From Euborellia annulipes (lineage: Eukaryota > Arthropoda > Insecta > Dermaptera > Anisolabididae): a stretch of DNA of 64,000 bases. The notes below the pieces were generated by a model. The model saw nothing but the letters and a program-made list of their open reading frames with translations. It made no database searches and was not told where the DNA came from. Made by a program: the position numbers and the translations under genes. How positions within the stretch are numbered: the stretch's first letter is position 1; every line of letters begins with the position of its first letter. Location of the stretch: the NCBI GenBank assembly GCA_023213315.1, contig JAKCPI010005089.1, positions 248,001 through 312,000 of the forward strand, read 5' to 3'. Positions 1 through 12,316 of this stretch are shown here, piece by piece.

Positions 1-1674
1 CCCTATTAAAGATAAAATTTTAATTAATATCTTTTTTTATCTAAATTTTTATTGACTCGCGAGTGATAAGACTTTATACCTTCAATATAGATTTCCATAG
101 AGAAAATATATCCAAATTTACTTTAAGGGTTAAAATTCAGTAAACAAATAGTTAACTGTTTATGCCAAGTCTTGCTGAGAGAAGACAAAAGTTGCTTCTA
201 TGCCTGCAGCGTAATTTCTTAGCGATTGCGTTTACGGGAATTAAAGCAGTTGTATTTAACCATGTATCAACCAGATCCGGTTTTCCTATAATATACAACA
301 GGAGTGGAATTTATTATTGAAAGCAAAAGTGCAATCAAAAATTTTCATGATCGTGCAACAATATGTATCGACATCATATACAGTATATTTATTCTTAAGT
401 TATTTTTAATTTTTTATTATTACTTTCTCTTGCCTATATACAGGGGTGCCGGAACGAATTTGAATCAGGGGGGGGCAAAAAATTTTTTTTTTTAAATTAA
501 AATAATTTAATATGTTCAAATAGTATAAAACAAAAACAAATCTACTATAAAGCTTTAAAAATTTTAAATAAAATCACAATTTTAATAAAATTAAAATTTT
601 AAAAAATTTGCTAGTGATTTTATCAAAAATTTTTTTAAGCTATTTATACTATTTTTTTTTTTTTTACTTTATTGTACTTTTGTGCCATTTACACCTGTAC
701 ATTTGTTCACAAATACAATTTTTTATTTTTATAATATCAATAAAATAAATGTTTGAAAGAAATATAAAATCTTTAACATATATGAATAATGTGTGTCAGG
801 TTGATTAAAAAAAAAAAATTACAAACATTCAGTTACAGCCTCATCACAATACAAATCTGAAATAACACAAGCCGCACACAGACAAATTAACAAAAGGCTT
901 CGCCCCACGAATCATCCTCCCGATATATTTATACTATTTGAAGGAAATAAATATTTTTAATTTTCTTCTTTTAATTCAATATAAAATGTTTTTAGAAATT
1001 AGAAATACAATAGGGTCTATATAAAATATTTTGGAAAAAAATGAATTTCTTACTCTTTTAATTTGCTGTTTTTCTCGTCATTATTTCAAATAATATTATT
1101 ATTTTTAAAAAAATAAAATAAATAAAAAAAAATTCCCCCCCCCCCCCCCCCCCTCGGCGGGGGGGGGTGGTAATTTTTCTCATTCAACAAAACTCATTAT
1201 TTTAAATTTTATAATAAACCAAAAGGTACATACTTTCAATTATATCTCAAAAACCTTAAAACTCAATGTTCATAACTACCATAATACCCTTGTCAAGTGC
1301 GTCAATTCTATCAAATAAATTAATGTATAATTGAAAATATTAATAATTCAAATGGTATTGAGATTAATTTGTGATCCGAACGCACCAACTCATCGACTGA
1401 TTCATATTTAAAGCGACAACTCTATTGCAGAGCTAAAATTTAATTTTAATTTTAATATTAAATCAATAAAAAAAAATAGCTTTATTTCAATATGTCATAA
1501 AAAAAATTAATCTCCATGAATTTGTCAATTAAAATAATAGAAATTAAAAAAGTAAAAAAATTGAATTAAAATTCTAACATAATTGATGAAAAAATTTAGA
1601 ATTTCAACGTCAAGTTCAAAAATGGATGTACAACAAACGACTATTCGTCTCAAATCGTAGTGCATTTACAAAAC
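1..1674. other. AT-rich DNA without recognisable gene; hAT-like end and poly-C tract
   Basis: No coding evidence. Position 441 starts CAGGGGTGCCGGAACG followed by a G-run and poly-T, which looks like one terminus of a hAT-type element. A C18/G9 tract lies at 1135-1168. The matching terminus was not found. Confidence 0.4.
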
Positions 1675-2670
1675 AAATAGGGCTAAATTGAAGATTATGT
1701 CGACATATGACTATGATAGGGAACCTTTTTCTCTACATTCTTTTTATTAGCCTTAAATAGAGGTGGTAAAACCCATTTGATCCAGATAACGAAAATTTAG
1801 AAGAAATATGAAGGTGACATTAACCTATAATAAAGGTATTTTAACTTAGTTTTTCGTATTTTTTTCTTGATCATTTATACTTATTATCTAAAAACAACCC
1901 CGACTTTGCTGTGTTTGGTCCTGTTAAGGTTGATTTTGTTTTAGAAAAAAAAAAATAAAACTAGGGAATTTTCTCGGCTTCGGTTCCGGTAGTTTCGGTC
2001 CAAAACCGTTCAGTTCGAAGCGATTGGATTGGAACGATTAAAAAATCAAAAAGTGCAGCGTTTGACAATCGCTTCGAACTGAACGATTTTGGATCGTGCT
2101 AACCGAAACGAAGGCCGACACTTTCTCGGTTGACAAAAAAAGGCTGCACATTCAAAATATTTTATTAATCTACACTGAACAAGATTTTTAAGATTAAAAA
2201 TATAATCGAGAAAGAAAATGGTTAAGGTTTTTAAAGGTTAATGTCACTTTCATATTTCTTCTATATTCATTATTTTTATAGAAATCTGGATCAAATTGGT
2301 TTTGTCACCTCTTCTTTTTCTTCTTCTCTCCTCGCCATGTACCGCGCTGCGGGGTTGGCGGACCTCACTCTTTCCCTCCAACCCTATCATACGTTTTTAC
2401 GACCGGAAGAAATAGGACAGGCCGGACCGTCGCACAGTCTTGAAAAGAGGAAGGAAGAGACAGACATTTAAAGAACTGAAGGATAGTCTGTCCCAGCTCG
2501 GGCAGCTCGTGGTCGCCAGCCACGTACCCACAAGATGTGGGCCCCTGAGCAAGGTTTTGTCACCTCTATTTTATTAGTTTAATAAAAAGAATAGAGAGAA
2601 AAAAAAACCGAAAAAGTTCCCTATCATAGAAAAAAAAAAATGTTGACATAATGTTAAATCGAGCCCGAAA
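1675..2670. repeat. Fold-back element with nested SINE
   Basis: The left arm (about 1675-1850: ATTATGTCGACAT, GATAGGGAAC, GAAGAAATATGAAGGTGACA) is matched in reverse complement on the right (about 2237-2670). The loop holds a second hairpin (2007-2026 with 2066-2085, core CAGTTCGAAGCGATTG). A SINE sits in the right arm at 2313-2552. Confidence 0.75.
2313..2552 (-). mobile_element. SINE copy 1 with 15-bp target-site duplication
   Basis: The 240-bp unit is flanked by GGTTTTGTCACCTCT at 2298-2312 and 2553-2567, both copies perfect. On the minus strand it starts TTGCTCAGGGGCCCAC and ends in an AGAAGAAG-rich tail after a CGCGG-type hairpin. It matches the copies at 10301 and 58895. The long duplication points to LINE-driven retroposition. 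Confidence 0.88.
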
Positions 2671-3310
2671 TAGTTCTAAAATGAGAACAAGAGAATTTTG
2701 AAACAATTATCGCTAGAAAAGATAAAGAATAAATATCATATGATAAGAGAAGGAAACTTGGAAAGGGGTAAAAGCTATGACAACTTTTGCCTTCGGAATA
2801 TTTTGCAATAAAAGTTTTTGTAGGTTTTATAAGTTAAATATTCAGAATAAATGTGATGAATTTTTTTTTTTTTAAACTTAAAAAATTTAGTTAATAAAAT
2901 ATTATCAACGGAAAATTTTTCTTTAGGAAATATAAGAAAAATTTCTCAAAATCAACAACTTATAGGTAAACAAATAAAAATTTGTAAATATGCATCAAAT
3001 AATATTTATCTTCTATGAATAGAATTCGAGATATTTTTACACTCTAAATAATTTCCATACATCAAAATCTCTCTCAAAATAAAAAAAAAAAAATGATATA
3101 ATTTGCTACGGTAACTAAAAAAAAAAAAAAAAAAACGATAAACGTAAAAAAATGTTTTATTCTTATAACACACTCATCATCAGAAAGGAATATTATTAAT
3201 ACATCTATGAGGACGCAATTAATCGAGAGGATAAAGCCGCCCTGATTATGATCCAAAGACAGCTCAGGTTCAAATCCACCTTATGGCAAAAATTTATTCA
3301 ACTACGCTGC
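2671..3310. other. AT-rich DNA; tRNA B-box-like fragment
   Basis: There is no gene. On the plus strand near 3271-3281 there is a perfect B-box match, GGTTCAAATCC, in a tRNA-like context, but stems cannot be built convincingly. It is best read as a decayed tRNA-derived repeat. Confidence 0.3.
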
Positions 3311-3314
3311 GCGT

Positions 3315-3640
3315 CAAAAAAAAAAACGTAACATTTCGTTTATTCTTAAAAAGACATGTTCTAATCTATCTTAATGATAATAATTATATTAAACGTTTAA
3401 TATGAAATATTCTATACATTTCTAAGTAAATTTAACACAAATCAATATCATTTTAATAAATATTTACAATTTAAATAAAACAAAGACAAAAATATATAAA
3501 TTTTTTTTATTAACGCCAAATTTCTAAAATTTTAAAATAATCTTTCCATTTCAGTTTTTCTCTGTCTATTTCTGGAATTTCTTATAAAAATTTTTTAATT
3601 AATAACCAACAAAACATATCGAGATTATGTTGATTTGTCA
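3315..3640. repeat. Interspersed repeat, copy of the element at 34103-34640
   Basis: ACGTAACATTTCGTTT, TCTAATCTATCTTAATGATA and ACATTTCTAAGTAAATTTAA recur in the same order at 34115-34260, and the downstream ATCGAGATTATGTTGATTTG recurs in reverse complement there. Confidence 0.65.
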
Positions 3641-3642
3641 CC

Positions 3643-3830
3643 AGAGATGGGCAGTAACGAAAATACAAGTATTTGAAATATGTATATTTTGTATTTTGTA
3701 TCAAGATACATTTTCCAAAAGTATCTTGTATCTTCTATCGAAAATACATTTGAACCCTCAAAAAGTATTTTAAAAATACATGAAAATACAAAATACTAAT
3801 ATAAAATTTAAAATTCAATAACCTTTTGTT
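3643..3830. mobile_element. hAT-like terminal fragment
   Basis: CAGAGATGGGCAGTAACG followed by iterated AAATACAAGTATTT-type motifs is typical of hAT terminal and subterminal sequence. Only one end is seen. Confidence 0.4.
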
Positions 3831-4500
3831 TTCATTACATAAAAAATACAACATAGATTTTTGGTAACATATTGATTTCTAAACACAATGCACTTAGTTC
3901 TGTACAGGGAATATGTACAGGAAAATTGACCGAAACGTCTTTAACTGATTGGTAAAGCATTCAAAGAATTTTCTTTCTTGGTTGCCTCTGCTTCCATACT
4001 TCCTTTACTAAAGATACAAAGCCACAACTTACACCCTAAACTATTCCTAATTCATGATATTCATAGATTCTGATCAGAGCCGCATAGTGTCTTGCTAGGC
4101 TTCGGGCTGTATATAATATTAATACGCCCTCCCAAAAAAAAAAAAAAAAAAAAAAAAACGTTTAAATTTTTATTTCACTTGAATACTTATTTAAAATAAT
4201 CGTTTAAACTTTATAGTAAATAAAACTTGACATAATTATAAATGGTAAAATATTAATACAAATTATATTTAAATAATGTATAATATAATCATAAATTAGA
4301 AAGATATTAACATCTAAATTATAAACACAAAATCTCGCATCCCCTTATTAAACTAATAAAATAATAATATAATTAAAATTTCATTGACACGAAAAATCTT
4401 AAAAAACCGCCTGCCATCTAGCAAGCACGATTAGAACTGCGACACAATTTTAGACGCCTGCTAGAGCTGCAACCTCCTAAGAAAGGTGAGATGGCAATTT
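3831..4500. other. AT-rich DNA, nothing assigned
   Basis: Contains a poly-A run at 4134-4158 and otherwise no repeat or coding signal that I can support. Confidence 0.4.
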
Positions 4501-4505
4501 TAACA

Positions 4506-5197
4506 AATATTAACTAGGTAGAGCTTTGAAAAAAGATGGAATTTCTTTCAATCAAAGCTCTAAATAGGCCAGGAAATATATCGTTTAAGATAACAAATTT
4601 GCGAGATGACTTTGTGTTTGGTTGGGTAAAAGTGTGGAGGTCCTGGTTCGAGGGGGCGCAATTTTTGCACAATCAAACACAAACTCATCTCGCAAAATAA
4701 GGAATTTTTCAATGCGGGTTTTTTTTTTTAAATGAATTATATTCATAAGGGATTATTGAGACAAGAAGTTCTAATTTTTTTAATGAGTTATTAAATAATT
4801 AAGGAAATTAATTTTTTTGTTAAAAGCTAATACAGCAAACAATCTGTCCCAATAATTTTAATTTTTTTTTTTTTTTTAATTTAAAAATGAATTTATTGTT
4901 ATTATTAATCACATATTAATTAAGAACATTTTAAAATAAACTTAAGATGATTTATTTAAAAATTATCTGTCAAATAGTTCAGCACTCTTGCAAAAGATGG
5001 CAGGCTAGTCTAACAACCGGTACGCTATTAGCCTATATCTGGCCTATATTTATATGCTTTTATAGAAGATACATAATATATAATAACATTTATAAAGTAT
5101 TCATTGTTAAAAAATCAATGAAAATCAACCAAATGAATTAAAATCATTAGCTGCCATTCTGACATTTTTTCAAACAAAGCTCTACCTAGTTAATATG
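4506..5197. repeat. Terminal-inverted-repeat element with nested hairpin
   Basis: ATTAACTAGGTAGAGCTTTG at about 4508-4527 is inverted at about 5177-5196. Between them, 4598-4701 is a hairpin with arms around TTTGCGAGATGA, also found at 30279-30420, and its loop carries a GGTTCGAG B-box-like sequence. Confidence 0.6.
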
Positions 5198-5689
5198 ACT
5201 TGTAATTCAAAATAAAATTTTTCCAGGGCTTGAATAAAGAAAGCTAAGTTGACCCTATTTCATTTTGGAGATAGATCTTTATAAATTAAAACTCTTGTTA
5301 AAGCCATAAATCCCGTTTTAACATTCCCATTAGAGCTTTTTGTCAATCAATGTTCTTGTTCTCTACAAAAAGTGATTGATACAGAACGAAAGTGTGATTG
5401 ACATTCACAATTGTAAAATAAAATTTTTTATTCTATTGTATAGAAATTTTATTAAAAATTTATTCAAGTAATTTTTATTGTTTTTTTTTGTTTTCTATTT
5501 TTTACTGATAAGCTGTGTTTTTTCTATTTTTCACTATAAATAGAAAAAAATTTTGACTGTTTGAAATAAACTATGTATGTTTATGCTTTAAAATTTTAAT
5601 CTCATATTTGGATATTTTATATACAATAGAGAATTCTAAATAAATACAGAATTTCATAAGAATTTGAAATTTTTTTTTAAATGTGTAAA
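5198..5689. other. AT-rich DNA, nothing assigned
   Basis: No exon or clear repeat boundary seen. Confidence 0.35.
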
Positions 5690-6330
5690 AAGTTTCAAAG
5701 GGGGTCCCCTTTTGAATCGAAATTTACATGCAAATCCCCATAGGGATTTAACATTGGCTTTATGGAAGGAAGAGCCGGAAAAAGAATTTGAAAAATCTGA
5801 AATATTACATTATTAAAGTGAACTTCAAACAATTTTCACGAAAAATTTTACTGATATGATTTTTAAAGGGAATATGAAAAATAGTTGATTTATGAATTTT
5901 AATCAAAATGGGAAAACATTTTAAGCTCCGTTACTATGGCAACCATTTCTTTCTTATGAAGTACGAGAGTAAAGTGTGCTTCAAAAGATTTCAAGGGCAA
6001 AATGAGAATATACATTTTAAAGAGCATTCAAAAAATAAATGATTTATGAATTTTAATCAAAATCGTTTGGGCGAATTTTGAGAAAATCGAAAAAAAAAAC
6101 TGAAAAAGTACAACTTGACTGTACTACTACTATTTAAATTTAGGGATTGCGGTGTGGGTTTCAAGTGAAACCTTTGTTACTACTATTTAGTTCAAAACTT
6201 TATTTTGAGTGTATTTGGAGGGTACCTAACTTGAATATAAAAACATGTATATCCATCAAAATCTTGACATCGAATTTTTGACATGATCACAATACTTTAT
6301 TTCATATATAGGGTAAGAGAAAGTAAAAAA
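5690..6330 (+). repeat. Palindromic repeat family A, partial copy
   Basis: Contains the family signatures TTTAACATTGGCT, ATTTTAATCAAAATCG and CATCGAATTTTTGACATGAT, ending at GGGTAAGAGAAAGT. Confidence 0.7.
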
Positions 6331-7092
6331 AATATATTTAAAAAATTAAATTTCTTCAATTTTGTCTTTCCAATATTCGATAAAGACGCCATCAGATGCC
6401 TCAGGCAGCAATTCTTGTTGCGCCAACCTTATTAAAATTAACCTAATGGAAATATTCGATATCGTATTTTCAGAGGCTTGTGTATTTGAGATTCAATGAT
6501 GGAGCTCCGAGCTTAGATTGGCATCTATAAAAATCGCTTTCTAATTACGTACGTTAGAGATTTTGAATCTAAGCATAATAAAAAATTTATTAATCTTAGA
6601 TTTATTATCTTTATCAATCTTGATTTATAATTGAAAATAAATTTTGACAGTATCTGGTTTAAAAAAAATATGTATAAATATTTTTGAAATGCACTATTTT
6701 TTGACATTTGTTATTTAAAAAAAAGTTTTTTTTTTTAAATAATACTTTATGATTAGCACGAAACGGTTGAATTTTATTACATATGAATTATTTTATATAT
6801 TCATGAGTCTTTCAATAATTTCAATAATATTTTCCATCCTGGGCGTAAATATCAATCAATATTTAGTTGATGTCTGTTTGGATTCAAGTGATGGATGAGG
6901 AAATGCGGATGCGTACTACCTTCTTTAATAATGTATTGTTTTTTAGAAAAGTTTCTGGATTCTCCTCTCTTTCTCTCTCGTGCTTGCTCACTGATATGAT
7001 AAATTTGTATTTCACCCTATCTCATGTCAAAATAATTTAGACTTACGCCTATATAACAAGACCACGTAAAATAATTAAACCATTAATACAAC
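6331..7092. other. AT-rich DNA, nothing assigned
   Basis: No gene or repeat that I can define. Confidence 0.35.
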
Positions 7093-7215
7093 GCTGTTAT
7101 AGGGATGGAAAAGGGACTCGATTTTCGATTTTAGAATCGACTTGTTATTTTTCGATTTCTCGGAATCGATTAATCATTTCTTATAGTCGACTTTTCGACT
7201 TTCTAGTCGACTTTT
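7093..7215. mobile_element. hAT-like terminus with iterated TCGA motifs
   Basis: TAGGGATGGAAAAGGGACTC is followed by clustered TCGATTT/AGTCGACTTT units, as in subterminal transposase-binding arrays. The other terminus is not found. Confidence 0.35.
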
Positions 7216-7695
7216 TAAAAACTCTATAACTCGTGCTTAGGAGATACTCAGTAAATATTAAATATATTTATTTATTTATAATAAATATATGATTTATTAT
7301 TTAAACATTTTATTAAATACAACATAGACAAATGTTTTAATATTTTTATAAAATAATATTCTATCCAGAAATGGCACGTGATATGCCACCGAACATTAAA
7401 ATAAAGTATGAAAGTTAAGTATCAAAATAAAACATTAATAGAAAGCGTGTTTATTGGTGTGTTATGAGTAGGTTTTAAAAGAAAGATGAAAGTCGATCAA
7501 TGAAAACGTTACAAACTATATTAGCATCCGATACTAAGTATGGTAGAAATAATCTGATGTTATTTAACGCACATCACACAACTTTCTCTTACCTAAAATT
7601 AAAATAAAATAATTTATTATTATATTATTAATTATATTAATATATTTTGAGATTTCATATTAAAATTTGACATGACAAAACAAAGGATGGGAAAC

Positions 7696-7732
7696 ACCAA
7701 CCTCTCTTTTTTTACTTTCTTTTATCTATAGG

Positions 7733-7828
<96 letters not shown>

Positions 7829-8910
7829 TATTGAATTCATGACAAAAATTCTGTCGAGATTTTGATGAAAATTCATGGTGTGTAGGTGAACAAAATATCT
7901 CAAGAACGAACAAAGCTAGGAGGTTGAAATTTGATATTTAAGTTAGGTACCTCCCTAGCATGTGACACGAAGATTTTGAACAATATTTTCCAAAGAGTAC
8001 TAGTACTTTACTAATGTACTTTTTCAATTTTTTTTTTTTCGATTTTTTCAAAATTTGCTCCAACGATTTTGATATAAATTCATAAATCATATATTTTTTA
8101 GATGCTTTTTAAAATCTATATTTTTTACCCACAAAATTGTTTGAAACCCACTTTACTCTTGTACTTTTTAGGAAATAGTCCCATGGTAACAAAATTTAAA
8201 TATTTTTCTACGTTTATAAATTTTCTATTCTAATAAATTGGCGGAAACTAAATAAATGGCGATACAAAAAATCTAATGTGACAAGCACAGCACACAACTT
8301 TATCTTACCTTTGATAAGAGAAAGTTATGTTCTGTGCTTGTCACATTAGATTTTTTGTATCGACATTTATTTAGTTTCCGCCGATATATTAGAATTCAAG
8401 ATATACAATTTATAAATATAAAAATATTTATATTTTGTTACCATGGCAACCATTTCTCCTATCTTTCCTATGAAGTACAAGAGTAAAGTATGCTTTAAAA
8501 GATTTCAAGGATAAAATGAGAATATACATTTTAAAGAGAATCTAAAAAATAATTGATTTTTAAATTTTAATCAAAATCGTTGAAGTGAATTTTGAGAAAA
8601 TCGAGAAAAACTGAAAAACTACATCAGTAAAGTACTAGTACTTTTTGGCCGATTTTGATAAAAAGCTTATTTTTACGCTTAAGGAAGGTGCCTAACTTAA
8701 ACATAAACTTTCACCCTTCTAGCGCAATTCCTTCATGCTTTAAATTGAACACACACACACATACAGTCAGACCATGTAGCGAAAATCACTTTTTTGGACT
8801 CAGCGGACATCAAAGCGTGTATATCCATCAAAATCTCGACATCGAATTTTTGACATGATTCCAATACTTTATCTCTCTATATATAGGTAAGAAATAGTGA
8901 AAAACAATTG
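7696..8910. repeat. Palindromic repeat family A, full-length fold-back copy
   Basis: Two arms of about 600 bp meet at about 8315 (ATCTTACCTTTGATAAGAG). Each arm runs from a TACTTTC..TATAG terminus through ATTTTTGACATGA-like, AAAATTCATAAATCA-like and ACAGCACACAACTTT-like blocks. The left arm also carries (TA)n and (GA)n microsatellites. Confidence 0.8.
7735..7825. repeat. Microsatellites (TA)n then (GA)n
   Basis: TA dinucleotides run at 7735-7780 and GA dinucleotides at 7788-7825, inside the left arm of the fold-back element. Confidence 0.95.
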
Positions 8911-9284
8911 AAAGATTTCGTTGACGACGGTGTATGTTCTGATCCTTATACAATTAAAGGAGTCTCCCAAAGTTAGATCCTCTCTCCCACCCTATTTATA
9001 TACTGTATATACAGTATGAATCAACAACGTCATGCAAGTGATCTCAAACCCAATTCATTGCTTTGCTCTTACACTCAATCAGATCCTCTCGTGCAGGATA
9101 TTTGTCTTCGAATGATGATCTTAGCATTTCAGAGAAAATTGGGTCATGTCAAAAAAACAAAATGTTGTCTAATTTCTATCCAACAAAAAATCCATTTTAA
9201 TAATTAGGCGATATCGCTGCTCTAGAGTAAACACAAAATTGGTTGAAGCCAACTTTTGTCAAAATTCAGATCAATCATAATCAA
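8911..9284. other. Unassigned; short perfect palindrome
   Basis: TACTGTATATACAGTA at 9001-9016 is a perfect palindrome. The open frame after it shows no family resemblance. Confidence 0.35.
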
Positions 9285-9560
9285 AAAAATCTGGTGTGAT
9301 CACCGCACACCACACAACTTTATCTTATCTTCGATATTTTTACATCAGATTCTTTGTGTCAACAGTAGTCTCCGTTAGTAGCTTATATCAGAGCTATAAA
9401 AACGAAATTTATATTGAAATTTTATTTTGGACTGAGGTCCTATCGTCAGGGTCGATTTCAAGAAAATGAAAAAAAAAGTTGTAGATTTCTTTTGCCGATT
9501 TTATTCAAAAATGTCGCGTTGACTTCCAGTGGGGTACCACTTTTCGTTCTTGAGATATTT
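9285..9560. repeat. Palindromic repeat family A, decayed fragment
   Basis: Carries the centre of the family (AATCTGGTGTGATCACCG, CACACAACTTTATCTTA) and diverged flanks. Confidence 0.5.
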
Positions 9561-10114
9561 TGCTCACAGACACATTTTTCCATCTCTATCATCAGTCATT
9601 TAGCGGCAAAGCTTTGTAACAATCCGCATTACGCTTACAAATCGAAATGTCAACTGTGAAATAATAATATTTTTTTAAACAAAAAACAAATCTTTAATAA
9701 TATAATGATGTTATTTATTTATTATCAGAAAGATTTTATTCATATAAATATTGAATTTAAAATATCAAACGAACAAATCAAGGAAGTAATCGATACGTTT
9801 AAAAATTAAATCATGCAATCACTTAAATCGAATGCACTTTGATTAATGTTACAAACGTATTTTGTTTGAAATGTTTTTATTTAACTTTCTTTTGTCTGTC
9901 TGTCTTCCAGTCCAATTTATAAATCATAGAGATATGAAATTTTGTATATAGGCAATTAAAAGACATTATGTTAAAAAGCGAAGTATAAACGAGTAAGCCT
10001 ACTTCATAGTAACTGTTGGGTGTGGACTCTAAATTAAGATATTTTCCGATGGGATTTTTATTTAAATATAATTTTTTTTTACTCTCTCTCTCTATATATA
10101 TTTCATATATAGGG
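9561..10114. other. AT-rich DNA, nothing assigned
   Basis: No coding or repeat signal that I can support. Confidence 0.35.
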
Positions 10115-11110
10115 TAAGAGTAAGTATTGCGATCATGTCAAAAATTTGATGTCAAGATTTTGATGAATATACGCGTACATGTTTTGAGGTTCTCTGAGTC
10201 CAAAAAATTGGTCTGAGTGTGTGTGTCTGTGTGGACATTTTTAAGCATGAAGTAAATGAGCTACAAGGTTGAAATTTTATATAAGATAGGCACCCTTCTT
10301 CTTCTTCTTTCCTAGCCTGATTATTCCCGGGGTGCGGGGTCGGCCGAAAGTTCATGGGTTTTTTTTACGAGAGGGAAGGAATAGAATAGGCCGGCCCGTC
10401 GCACGGTCTGACGCATGTTGAAAAGAGGAAGGGACTGACATGCAAAGAATAGGACTGCCAGTCCCAGCTCGGGTAGCTCGTGGTCGCCATCCACGTACCC
10501 ACAAGATGTGGGTCCCTGAGCAAAACGATAGGCACCCTTCTAAATCGTGAAAATAAGCTTTTGAACAAAATCGGCCAAAAAGTACACTAGTACTTTACTG
10601 ATGTACTTTTCAAGTTTTTTTTCGATTTTCTCAAAATTCGCTCAAACGATTTTGATTAAAATTCAAAAATCAATTATTTTTTAGATGCTATTTAAAATGT
10701 ATATTCTCATTTTGCCCTTGGAATCTTTTGAAGCACACTTCACTCTTGTACTTCATAGGAAACAGGAGAAATGGTTGCCATGGTAACTGAATATTAATCT
10801 TTTTAGATTAAAATTCATATAAATCTACTATTTTTTAGATGGTCTTAAATAAGTATAACAGTAAAATTTTTCGAGAAAATTGTTTCAAGTGCACTTTACT
10901 GATGTACTTTTTCAATTTTTTTTCGATTTTCCCAAAATTGGCTCTAACGATTTTGATTAAAATTCATAAATCAACTATTTTTATATGCCTTTTAAAAAGT
11001 ATATCAGTAAAATGTTTCGTGAAAATTGTTTCAAGTACACTTAACTGATGTATTTCAGATTTTTCAAATGCATTCTCCGGCTCTTCCTTCCATAGAGCCA
11101 ATGTTAAATC
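10115..11110 (-). repeat. Palindromic repeat family A, copy interrupted by SINE
   Basis: Family blocks run from GGGTAAGAGTAAGTATTG near 10110 to CCCTATTGGGATTTAA near 11125, with internal re-duplication of the AATTCATAAATCAAC block. The SINE at 10301-10526 is inserted in it. Confidence 0.72.
10301..10526 (-). mobile_element. SINE copy 2 with 15-bp target-site duplication
   Basis: Flanked by GATAGGCACCCTTCT at 10286-10300 and 10527-10541, both copies perfect. Same family as the units at 2313 and 58895. Confidence 0.9.
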
Positions 11111-11574
11111 CCTATTGGGATTTAAGATTCTCTATTGTTTATAAAATATCCAAATAGGCCTATGAGATTAAAATTTTGAAAAATAACCATAATTTATTTC
11201 AAGTAGTCAACATTTAAATTACACAGAGCCTATGGAAATTTTCAATTTTCATTTCATCAATAGAATAAAATATTTTTTTTTTTGAAAGTAGTAGTATTTT
11301 ATAACAATTTGGTGATTATAATAATAACTCTACTATAAATAATTTATATTTCCCCTGTCCCTCCCACTCTTAAATGAGCTCTGGTGACGCAGAACCACAA
11401 ATGTTAATTTTTTATAACATTAATTAAAATCAATATATAGTCATATAATATTAAATAAATATACATAAGAATGTTTTTTGGGCTTAGAGTTCATGTATAG
11501 CTATAATGTGCATAATGGCTTCTTACAGGGTGGTCAAACAAAAAACACTTTTAATATATGGGTGACTTTCTCTT

Positions 11575-11970
11575 ACCTATATATGTGTTAATATATATAG
11601 AGAGAAAATATTGGTTTTATATCGAGATTTTGATGGATATACACGTTTTGGGGCCCCTGAATCCAAAAAAGTTGTCTGTCTGTGAACAAAATATCACAAG
11701 AACGAAAATAGCTAGTAGGTTGAAATTTTATATTTAATTTAGGTACTCCTCTGGCACGTAACACAATGCTTTTGAACATAATCGGTCAATGAGTATTAAT
11801 ACTTTACTGATGTACTTTTTTAGTTTTATTTTTTTTTTTTTTTATTTTCTCAAAATTCACTTGAACGATTTTGATTAAAACAAAAATCAATTATTTTTTA
11901 GATGCTCTTGAAAATGTATATTCTCGTTTTGCACTCAAAATAGTTTATGATGTCTTTTCAAATTCTTGTA
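11575..11970 (-). repeat. Palindromic repeat family A, partial copy
   Basis: Family blocks (ATCGAGATTTTGATGGATAT, TTGAAATTTTATATTTAA, TAGATGCTCTTGAAAATG) are present on one arm only. Confidence 0.65.
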
Positions 11971-11975
11971 ATTAT

Positions 11976-12232
11976 TGTAAAAGAAAGAATATTTAAATGG
12001 AACATAAGATTAACAATTCCACATCAAATTGTATAAAATTTGTCAAAAAAAGTGACCTAAAATTTTATTTTCCGTAATTATTTTGGCAAAATCAAGACCA
12101 CTGTATTTAGTATGCCAAAAAATTACGGAAAATAAAATTTTAGGTCACTTTTTTTGACAAATTTTATACAATTTGATGTGGAATTGTTAATCTTATGTTC
12201 CATTTAAATATTCTTACTTTTACAAAAAAAAA
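11976..12232. repeat. Near-perfect palindrome, arms about 120 bp
   Basis: 11976-12096 is the reverse complement of 12112-12232 (ACATAAGATTAACAATTCC and ACAAATTTTATACAATTTG on the arms), with a spacer of about 15 bp. Confidence 0.85.
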
Positions 12233-12316
12233 AAAAAAAAAAAAAAAAATTGAGAAAAGAAATATATTTAGAATTCTTCTTTTAAAGCAAAACTTATTGA
12301 GAATAAGGATATATAT

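Noticed and set aside
9016..9207. 63-aa frame after a palindrome as a small gene
   Set aside because: No splice context, no family resemblance, surrounded by repeat fragments.
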